Made by a program: the position numbers and the translations under genes
The notes under the pieces: generated by a model
Databases searched by the model: none
What the model was told of the DNA's origin: nothing
The model's input: only the letters and a program-made list of their open reading frames with translations
Assembly (NCBI GenBank): GCA_964486625.1
Contig: CAZANW010000101.1
Coordinates: forward strand, 1 to 5,080
DNA length: 5,080 nt
From: JAWCQZ01 sp964486625
GTDB taxonomy: Archaea > Halobacteriota > Syntropharchaeia > JACQPP01
Direction: 5' to 3'
Part shown: positions 1-4,890 of the stretch, one piece after another
Numbering within the stretch: the first letter of the stretch is position 1
How the letters are laid out: each line of letters opens with the position of its first letter

Positions 1-667
1 GCGGTAGTCGAACTGTGAGTATTTCACGCCAACGATCTGGGGCAAGCGAGCTTAGCTTTTTCGCCGCCAACCGGATTGAGTCTTTGGTGACCGGCGGGCT
101 TCGCGCTCGGCGGCTCTCTTTACTGCGTTTGGCTTGCGCCTCATCGGCGAAAGGGATTTCAGCCGGAACGACCAGCCTCGGATTCCGCCGCGCATGCTCG
201 ACGACATCCTTCGAGTCAATCTGGACCGCATCGGATGTCCTTCCCGTGGGGAGCCGGAAGTCCGGGTCGGCATAGATGATTCCGACCCCGGGCAGCACGA
301 AAACGGTCGGCTCATTCCACTTCGCTTTCGGGTCGGGCCCCTGCGTGTTGATGAGATTCATGGTCCCGCCCTTGGTGAACTGCGATTTCGCGGAGTATTG
401 CGCCTCCTTTCCCGTCTTCCGGTCGGCCACCTGAAAATCGTAGCGGGCGGTCTTCAGACGACTGGCCACGAAGTCGTCCACGGAGTTGAACGCGGCGCAG
501 AGGACGTATTCCACCACTCCCCCCACCAGGAACCGGTTCTCATGGATGGCTGTATCGTAGGAGGCGAGCAGTTTCCCGATGACCTGCTCGACTTCCGCGA
601 CAGCATTGGGATCCAGTTGTTCGCGGAACTTCCGGAATATCGAGCGGGCGTCGTCGAACCGGCCCAT
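1..667 (-). CDS. Putative PD-(D/E)XK-type nuclease / restriction endonuclease-like protein, partial (3' end beyond window)
   Basis: Seen: 222 codons without a stop, running off the left edge. The ATG at 667 was chosen because it leaves a 61-bp gap to the divergent neighbour. An in-frame ATG at 730 would add 21 Pro/Gly/Arg-rich residues and overlap that neighbour. Residues 1-45 look helical. Residues 49-60 (GGVVEYVLCAAF) carry Glu53 in a helix. Asp77 (RYDFQV) is followed by YSAKSQFT (91-98) with Lys94, then GGTMNLINT (100-108) and a hydrophobic strand VFVLPGVGIIY (122-132). A basic linker (180-195) leads to a truncated second region. Known: restriction-enzyme folds use D-x(n)-(E/D)xK, and the Cfr10I type has SxK. 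Inferred: Asp77 with Ser92-x-Lys94 could be such a site, making this a DNA-cutting enzyme. I do not recognise a specific family and no methyltransferase is visible. The last 45 or so codons in the window are less GC-rich at third positions than the neighbouring genes. Sure of the reading frame, unsure of the function. Confidence 0.6.
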   Translation of the reverse strand, partial: MGRFDDARSIFRKFREQLDPNAVAEVEQVIGKLLASYDTAIHENRFLVGGVVEYVLCAAFNSVDDFVASRLKTARYDFQVADRKTGKEAQYSAKSQFTKGGTMNLINTQGPDPKAKWNEPTVFVLPGVGIIYADPDFRLPTGRTSDAVQIDSKDVVEHARRNPRLVVPAEIPFADEAQAKRSKESRRARSPPVTKDSIRLAAKKLSSLAPDRWREILTVRLP

Positions 668-690
668 GGGGGGCCATGGCGGTCTCCCGG

Positions 691-701
691 AAAGTCTTTT
701 T
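691..701. promoter_or_regulatory. Possible shared TATA-like element of a divergent gene pair
   Basis: The only A/T-rich stretch in the 61-bp gap between the divergent starts at 667 and 729 is AAAGTCTTTTT. Its centre is about 30 bp from each ATG, the distance expected for archaeal leaderless promoters on both strands. It is a poor match to a TATA consensus, so this rests on position more than on sequence. Confidence 0.3.
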
Positions 702-728
702 GGCTCTCCAGCCCCCCTCTCCACCCCC

Positions 729-1652
729 ATGGTCCCCCGCCGCGACTCCGGATACGCCACCCTCATCGACGCCCTCATCTTCCTCGTCCTCGTCTCCATC
801 GCCGCCGCCCTCGTGTTCACCACCCTCTCCCGCAGTTCCAGCCTCCGGGCCGCCCAGGAGTTGAGGAGCCAGAGGCTCGACTCGGCGGCCATCGACGCGC
901 TCCTCGCGGCGCGGCCCGAGGGAAGGGACATCGGCATGAGAATCGGGGACCGGCTCCTGGCGCAGATGGTGGAGGAGAAAGACTGGGACCCCGGATTGGA
1001 AGGAACGGTGAACGATACGCTGGTCGGTGTCTTGGGGCCACGCTACCGCTTTAACCTGACCGCCGTCTGGCGGCCGGTCCCGTGGGCCGGGCCGGAGTGG
1101 AGGTTTGCCGTCGGGCCGCCGGCGGCGCAGGGGGCGGCGCAGGTGGAGAGGGTGATGACGCTGCCGGTGGGGCTGGGATTCTCGGAATTGATGGAGAGGG
1201 AGGTCAAGAATACAACCGCCAGCGAGATGCTGAACCAGTCGGTTACTGCGGTCCGCCTGAGCCTGACCCGCGTGAGCATCGTCTATTGTGAGTCCTGCGG
1301 CTACAACCGGTCGGCCGAAGGTCTGAAGCAGGGGCTGGAGGGGGAGGTGAAGAGTTCCTACCGCGTCTCGCTGGTGCCGGTAAGAGAGGACCTGTTCGAT
1401 GTCTATGTGAACGGCCACCTCGTCTTCTCGAAATCGAGGGAGGGCCGCTTTCCGATAAAAGGAGACATCAACCTCTTTCCGGAGGCGTGGGAAGTGCGGC
1501 CGGATTTCCAGCGCCTAGCGCAGGATGCCCTCGACCAGAGGCTCAACGCCACCGACCCCGCCCGGAGGCTCGGGGAGGCCCTGGGGTGGCTGAAGGTGGA
1601 GCAACTCCACGTCAACCGGGCCCGGATAGTCCTGGCGCTCTGGACGCAGTAG
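729..1652 (+). CDS. Membrane-anchored pilin-like surface protein, function unknown
   Basis: 307 residues. The ATG at 729 puts a short basic segment (MVPRRDSG) directly before one hydrophobic helix, residues 9-32 (YATLIDALIFLVLVSIAAAL...). This resembles a type IV prepilin leader with cleavage after Gly8; Asp14 may play the part of the early acidic residue. It does not fit the archaeal class III motif exactly, because position -2 is Ser. Longer in-frame starts back to 579 only add low-quality sequence. The remaining roughly 275 residues are soluble-looking and start with an amphipathic helix (35-65), as in pilins. They contain six N-x-S/T sequons (N95, N109, N161, N169, N193, N273), compatible with exposure and N-glycosylation, and a CESC pair (C187/C190) that could bind metal or form a disulfide. 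No catalytic motif is recognised. It is divergent from the nuclease-like gene and its stop abuts that of the WD40 gene. Likely a minor pilin or pseudopilin-like envelope protein, or simply a signal-anchored surface protein. The gene call is strong and the role is weak. Confidence 0.75.
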   Translation: MVPRRDSGYATLIDALIFLVLVSIAAALVFTTLSRSSSLRAAQELRSQRLDSAAIDALLAARPEGRDIGMRIGDRLLAQMVEEKDWDPGLEGTVNDTLVGVLGPRYRFNLTAVWRPVPWAGPEWRFAVGPPAAQGAAQVERVMTLPVGLGFSELMEREVKNTTASEMLNQSVTAVRLSLTRVSIVYCESCGYNRSAEGLKQGLEGEVKSSYRVSLVPVREDLFDVYVNGHLVFSKSREGRFPIKGDINLFPEAWEVRPDFQRLAQDALDQRLNATDPARRLGEALGWLKVEQLHVNRARIVLALWTQ

Positions 1653-2876
1653 TCACTTCTTTTTGCGGCTGACGGCCCAGGCCCCCGTGGCGACGCCCGC
1701 GGCGCCCCCGATGCCGATGAGGACTATGGTCTCAGTTCCGGGGCCCGAGGAGGGGGTAGATGGGGGGGCAGATACCTGGGCGGGTGACGGACTCCCCGCC
1801 GAAGTAGGACTCGCTCTCTCAGCGACGTCCCAAATGCGGACGGCGGAGTCGAAGCCCCCGGAGACGAGACGCGTCCCGTCGGGGCTCCACGCGACTGACT
1901 CCGCGCTCAGCCGATGGCCCCCGAACTTCTTCAGGAGGCTCTTCTCCTCCTCCCCGTAGGGCAGGCCGAGAACCGGCCTGGAGGGGTCCCACACCGCGAC
2001 CTTCTCGTCCTTGGACGCCGACGCCAGCCTCCGGCCATCTGGACTCCACGCGACGGATTGGACCGGACCAGAATGGGCGCCCACGTCGCCGAGGAACGCC
2101 CCGGAAACGGGGTTCCAAAGGGCAATCACCGTGTCGTCGCCCCCCGAAGCCAGCCGCGTCCCGTCGGGGCTCCATGTAACCGTGTTCACGCTTGCGGTAT
2201 GGCCCGTCCGGGGATCGAGGCGCCCTGTCGCGGTTGTGGATGCGTTCAGACTCCTCAGCAGAGTTCCCGTGGAGGCGTCCCAGACGCGGATGGTTTTGTC
2301 CGGCGACCCGGATGCCAGCCGGTCCCCGCTCGGGCTCCAAGCGACCGAGGACGCGATGCTGGAGTGCCCCTTCAGCGTCCGCAGGAGGGCGCCTGTCCGG
2401 CTGTCCCAGATTCGGATGGCTCCGTCTCCGTGCCCCGACGCCAGCCGTCCTCCGTCCGGGCTCCAGGCAACGGCCTCCACGACCCCCTCTCCGTATCTCT
2501 CCGGCGTCGGCCCCGTCAGCGTATTCAGGAGAGCGCCCGTGGCGGCGTCCCATACGCGAAGGGTCTGGTCCTCGGACGCCGACGCCAACCGGTCTCCGTC
2601 CGGGCTCCAAGAGACCGACCGAACCGTGGCGCCGTGCCCTTCGAGGGCCTTCAGGAGCGTTCCTATTTGGGCGTCCCAGACTCGAACGGCGTAGTCGTCC
2701 GCCCCTCCCGCGAGCGTCCTCCCTCCCCCCGACGCAATCTTGCCCCCGTCGGGGCTCCACGCCACGGAAAAAACGAACCCGGTGTGGCCGGTCAGCACCT
2801 TCGCCTCCTGGGCCGCGGCCAACGGGGCGAGCAGGAGCGCAAAGGCCACGACTGCCGCGAGGTGGGGGAGTCCCAT
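1653..2876 (-). CDS. Secreted, membrane-anchored seven-bladed WD40 beta-propeller protein
   Basis: 407 residues. The ATG at 2876 gives a signal peptide (hydrophobic core 6-21, likely cut near AAAQ 20-23); a TTG 23 codons upstream would put charged residues in front of it. Seven WD repeats follow (about 30-351), each with GH/AH, S[VA]xWSPDG or close, RLASG and a closing WD: W67, W109, W157, W199, W254 (WN), W296 and W349. Seven repeats are enough for one closed propeller. Then come a Pro/Ser/Thr-rich stalk (352-381), one membrane helix (384-402) and an SRKKK stop-transfer tail. Predicted topology: propeller outside the cell, tail in the cytoplasm. WD40 propellers normally act as protein-binding platforms; no enzyme motif is seen and the partner is unknown. 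Blade 1 has a Gly-rich insert (50-61), and there are longer loops between blades 2-3, 4-5 and 6-7. The gene follows the PC4 gene after 82 bp on the same strand and converges on the pilin-like gene with no spacing. The domain call is secure; a PQQ-type or bacterial surface propeller is much less likely because of the WD signatures. Confidence 0.95.
   Translation of the reverse strand: MGLPHLAAVVAFALLLAPLAAAQEAKVLTGHTGFVFSVAWSPDGGKIASGGGRTLAGGADDYAVRVWDAQIGTLLKALEGHGATVRSVSWSPDGDRLASASEDQTLRVWDAATGALLNTLTGPTPERYGEGVVEAVAWSPDGGRLASGHGDGAIRIWDSRTGALLRTLKGHSSIASSVAWSPSGDRLASGSPDKTIRVWDASTGTLLRSLNASTTATGRLDPRTGHTASVNTVTWSPDGTRLASGGDDTVIALWNPVSGAFLGDVGAHSGPVQSVAWSPDGRRLASASKDEKVAVWDPSRPVLGLPYGEEEKSLLKKFGGHRLSAESVAWSPDGTRLVSGGFDSAVRIWDVAERASPTSAGSPSPAQVSAPPSTPSSGPGTETIVLIGIGGAAGVATGAWAVSRKKK
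1657..1664 (+). terminator. Possible oligo-T terminator of the pilin-like gene
   Basis: TTCTTTTT begins 5 bases after the plus-strand stop codon. Archaeal RNA polymerase can terminate at such non-template T tracts without a hairpin. The same bases, read on the minus strand, encode the last lysines of the WD40 protein, so coding pressure alone could explain the tract. Confidence 0.35.
1824..2789 (-). repeat. Seven tandem WD40 repeats, also visible at DNA level
   Basis: The WSPDG codons recur as a near-identical block on the plus strand around CTCCA at 1885, 2044, 2170, 2335, 2461, 2605 and 2755. The spacings are 159, 126, 165, 126, 144 and 150 bp, all multiples of three. This fits tandem duplication of a blade-coding unit of about 42 codons with loop insertions. 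The long open frames on the other strand and in other frames here are by-products of this GC-rich repeat. Confidence 0.9.
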
Positions 2877-2901
2877 GTCGCGGGCAAGAGGGGCCCTGCT
2901 G

Positions 2902-2912
2902 GAAAAACTTTG
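2902..2912 (-). promoter_or_regulatory. Weak TATA-like or T-tract element upstream of the WD40 gene
   Basis: The 82 bp between the PC4 stop and the WD40 ATG contain one A/T-rich stretch, read on the minus strand as CAAAGTTTTTC. Its centre is about 31 bp before the ATG, suiting a leaderless promoter, but its T5 run could equally end the PC4 transcript. Weak evidence either way. Confidence 0.22.
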
Positions 2913-2958
2913 CCGCTTTCTCCGATGTTCCCTTCCCCGCCCCAACGATGGCGCAGCC

Positions 2959-3198
2959 CTACAGTCCCGGCTTCGTCTTGATTTCGTCCTTCGCCTTCAT
3001 CAACATCGACCTCAAATCGTCGATACGCTCCAGCGGGATGCGGATGCCCTGCTTCGTGAAGCCGGTGTAGATGTCGCTCGCCATGTAGATGCGGATGTCG
3101 AGCCCCTGCTTGCCCCGCCACTCGGTGAGCCGGATGACGATGGCGGACTTCGGGTCCACCTCGATGCGGCCGATTTCCTTCTCGGTGGGGGCGGCCAT
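2959..3198 (-). CDS. PC4/p15-family transcriptional coactivator-like ssDNA-binding protein
   Basis: 79 residues, about the length of one PC4 domain with a short leader, so it is complete. Residues 9-26 (IGRIEVDPKSAIVIRLTE), WRGKQGLDIRIYM (27-39) and FTKQGIRIPLERIDDLRSML (47-66) match the PC4 pattern: strand, then [FW]-x-G-K-x-x-LDIR-x-[YW], then T-x-x-GI-x-[IL]-PLE and an amphipathic helix. Known: PC4 proteins form dimers that bind single-stranded or melted DNA. They act in transcription and genome protection in eukaryotes; small homologues occur in bacteria, phages and some archaea. Inferred: a cytoplasmic nucleic-acid-binding protein that may act at promoters or on damaged DNA. The ATG at 3198 is supported by a TATA box at leaderless distance; an ATG at 3220 opens a different frame that lacks the motif. 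The 3' end lies 82 bp before the WD40 start, and the mutase stop is 66 bp upstream. Independent transcription looks likelier than an operon. Confidence 0.88.
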   Translation of the reverse strand: MAAPTEKEIGRIEVDPKSAIVIRLTEWRGKQGLDIRIYMASDIYTGFTKQGIRIPLERIDDLRSMLMKAKDEIKTKPGL

Positions 3199-3220
3199 CG
3201 CCCCCGTTCCGCCGTTTCAC

Positions 3221-3232
3221 GTTATATATTTA
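3221..3232 (-). promoter_or_regulatory. Archaeal-type TATA box of the PC4-like gene
   Basis: Read on the minus strand: TAAATATATAAC, the strongest A/T-only run in a GC-rich window. Its centre is about 29 bp upstream of the ATG at 3198, so transcription would begin at or within a few bases of the start codon (leaderless). No Shine-Dalgarno sequence precedes the ATG. Confidence 0.72.
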
Positions 3233-3264
3233 CCGCAACGGAATCCGAAAACGGCGGACAAGAA

Positions 3265-4890
3265 TCAGAAAACCGCCTTCGGGCGATACTCCCCGAATGC
3301 CTCCCGCAGGACCCCGCAAATCTCGCCGACGGTCGCGCGGGCCTTCACCGCCTCCAGGATGGGCTCCATGAGGTCCCCCTCCCCGCGGGCGGCCTTCCGG
3401 AGGGCCTCCAGTCCCATCTCCGCCTTCGCGCGGTCCCGGGACCTCTTGAACTTCTCCACCTCCAAGGCCCGCTCCTTCGCGACTTCGGGCCGAGTGATGT
3501 GGAGCGGGACGGCGACGCGCTCCCCTATCTGGAACCTGTTGAGCCCCACCACCACCCGCCTCCCGGAGTCCACCTCCCGCTGGTGTTTCCAGGCGGCGTC
3601 GGCGACCTCCCTCTGGAAGAACCCCTCCTCGACCCCCTTCAGGAACCCGCTCAACATGGAACCGCCACCCATCGCCCCGATGCGGTGGATGTAGTCCATC
3701 GCCCGCGCCTCGATTTCGTCCGTCAACGCCTCCACGAAGTAGGAGCCCCCCACCGGGTCCACGGTGTTCGCGACCCCCGACTCGTGCGCGACAATCTGCT
3801 GGGTCCGGAGGGCGATGCGCTGGGCCCTCTCCGTGGGGAGCGCCATCGCCTCGTCGAAGCACGCGAGTTGAATCGACTGGACCCCGCCGAGGACCACGGC
3901 GAGCGTGTGCAGCGTCGTCCGGACGATGTTCACCTCGGGCTGCTGCGCCGTGAGCGCGGCGCCGCTCGTCTGGACCGCGAAGCGGAACTGCATCGAGCGC
4001 GGGCTCTTCGCCCCGTAGCGCTCCCTCATCACTCGAGCCCACATTCGACGGAGGGCGCGGAATTTTGCGATCTCTTCGAAGAAGTCGTTCTGGACGCAGT
4101 GGAAGAAACTGAACCGGGGCGCGAACTCATCGACGTTCAGTCCTCGATTGAGACACGCCTCGGCGTAGGCCATGCCGGAGGCGATGCCGAACGCCGCCTC
4201 CTGGACCGCTGTCGCCCCCGCCTCCCGGTAGTGGTAGCCGCAGATGGAAATGGGGTTCCACTTCGGGACCTGCCGCACCGCGAACTTGACCAGGTCGGCG
4301 GCGAGGCGGAGGGAGGCGGCGGGCGGGAAGATGTAGGTGCCGCGCGCCACATACTCCTTGAAGACGTCGTTCTGCGTGGTCCCCGAGAGGGCCTCCCGGG
4401 GGACCCCGCGGCCGTCGGCGACCGCGACGTAGAGGGCGAGGAGCAGCGGGGCGGTGGCGTTGATGGTCATGCTGGCCGAGACCCTCTCCAGGGGAATCCC
4501 CTCGAAGACCCCCTCCATGTCCTTCAGGGAGGCGATGGAGACCCCCACCCGGCCCACCTCCGCGGCAGCCCGCGGGTCCCCGGGGTCGAGCCCCATCTGG
4601 GTCGGGAGGTCGAAGGCGACGCTGAGGCCGGTCTGCCCCTGGGAGAGGAGGTAGCGGAACCTCCGGTTGGTCTCGGCCGCGTCCTCGTATCCGGCGTACT
4701 GGCGCATGGTCCAGAGGCGGCCCCGGTAGCCGTCCCCGTGGACCCCGCGGGTGAAGGGGAACTCGCCGGGGAGCCCCGGGTCCCGGTCGGGGCCCGGGCC
4801 GTAGAGCTCCTTCACCGGGATGCCCGAAAGGGTTTCATGGGCGTCGCCGTCGGGCATGGGCGGGCGCGGAGGGACCTTGCCGGCGGCCAT
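3265..4890 (-). CDS. Methylmalonyl-CoA mutase-type acyl-CoA mutase, catalytic (large) subunit
   Basis: 541 residues, usual for the stand-alone large subunit; the B12-binding domain is not fused. Known reaction: adenosylcobalamin-dependent, radical interconversion of (R)-methylmalonyl-CoA and succinyl-CoA in the cytoplasm. Motifs in order: LSGIPVKELY (21-30), RGRLWTMRQYAGY (56-68), QGQTGLSVAFDLPTQMG (84-100), TTQNDVFKEY (171-180), RGTYIFPP (183-190), GYHYREAGATAVQE (218-231), FAPRFSFF (256-263), QTSGAALTAQQP (307-318), FDEAMALPT (345-353), HESGVANTVDPVGGSY (369-384), and C-terminal ATVGEICGVLREAFGEY. Using Propionibacterium numbering, Tyr89 (Y65), Arg207 (R183), His244 (H220), Gln197 (Q173) and Arg283 (R259) are present. 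Tyr89 plus Arg207 favour methylmalonyl-CoA over isobutyryl-CoA. Odd: three conserved blocks are altered (51-54, Ala305, 341-344). Start: the frame stays open to 5052, but GC at third positions is high only after 4890 and the upstream part is proline-rich; ATGs at 4956 and 5037 are alternatives. No partner subunit, epimerase or MeaB is in the window. Confidence 0.9.
   Translation of the reverse strand: MAAGKVPPRPPMPDGDAHETLSGIPVKELYGPGPDRDPGLPGEFPFTRGVHGDGYRGRLWTMRQYAGYEDAAETNRRFRYLLSQGQTGLSVAFDLPTQMGLDPGDPRAAAEVGRVGVSIASLKDMEGVFEGIPLERVSASMTINATAPLLLALYVAVADGRGVPREALSGTTQNDVFKEYVARGTYIFPPAASLRLAADLVKFAVRQVPKWNPISICGYHYREAGATAVQEAAFGIASGMAYAEACLNRGLNVDEFAPRFSFFHCVQNDFFEEIAKFRALRRMWARVMRERYGAKSPRSMQFRFAVQTSGAALTAQQPEVNIVRTTLHTLAVVLGGVQSIQLACFDEAMALPTERAQRIALRTQQIVAHESGVANTVDPVGGSYFVEALTDEIEARAMDYIHRIGAMGGGSMLSGFLKGVEEGFFQREVADAAWKHQREVDSGRRVVVGLNRFQIGERVAVPLHITRPEVAKERALEVEKFKRSRDRAKAEMGLEALRKAARGEGDLMEPILEAVKARATVGEICGVLREAFGEYRPKAVF

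Noticed and set aside
2..45. A second gene starting near the left edge at TTG 45 (PQIVGVKYSQFDY)
   Set aside because: Only 15 codons are visible, so it cannot be separated from an off-frame reading of the nuclease-like gene.
134..1054. 306-codon open frame on the plus strand
   Set aside because: It is antisense to the nuclease-like gene and then out of frame with the pilin-like gene. The product is rich in Arg, Pro and His with no domain, typical of a GC-rich shadow frame.
540..1418. 292-codon open frame on the minus strand
   Set aside because: Antisense to the pilin-like gene, with low-complexity Gly/Glu/Arg and His-rich runs. The opposite strand has a clear membrane helix and plausible protein composition.
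1914..2981. 355-codon plus-strand frame opposite the WD40 gene, and similar long frames nearby
   Set aside because: They mirror the repeat structure of the WD40 gene and show no family motif; the WD repeats are unambiguous.
2792..3220. 142-codon minus-strand frame overlapping the PC4-like gene
   Set aside because: Off-frame, His/Gly/Arg-rich, and its start would fall upstream of the leaderless start site predicted from the TATA box.
3243..3264. Terminator after the mutase stop
   Set aside because: Only a short T4 run and no hairpin; too weak to call.
3230..4042. 270-codon minus-strand frame inside the mutase gene
   Set aside because: An off-frame reading of the mutase 3' half, full of Gly/Arg runs.
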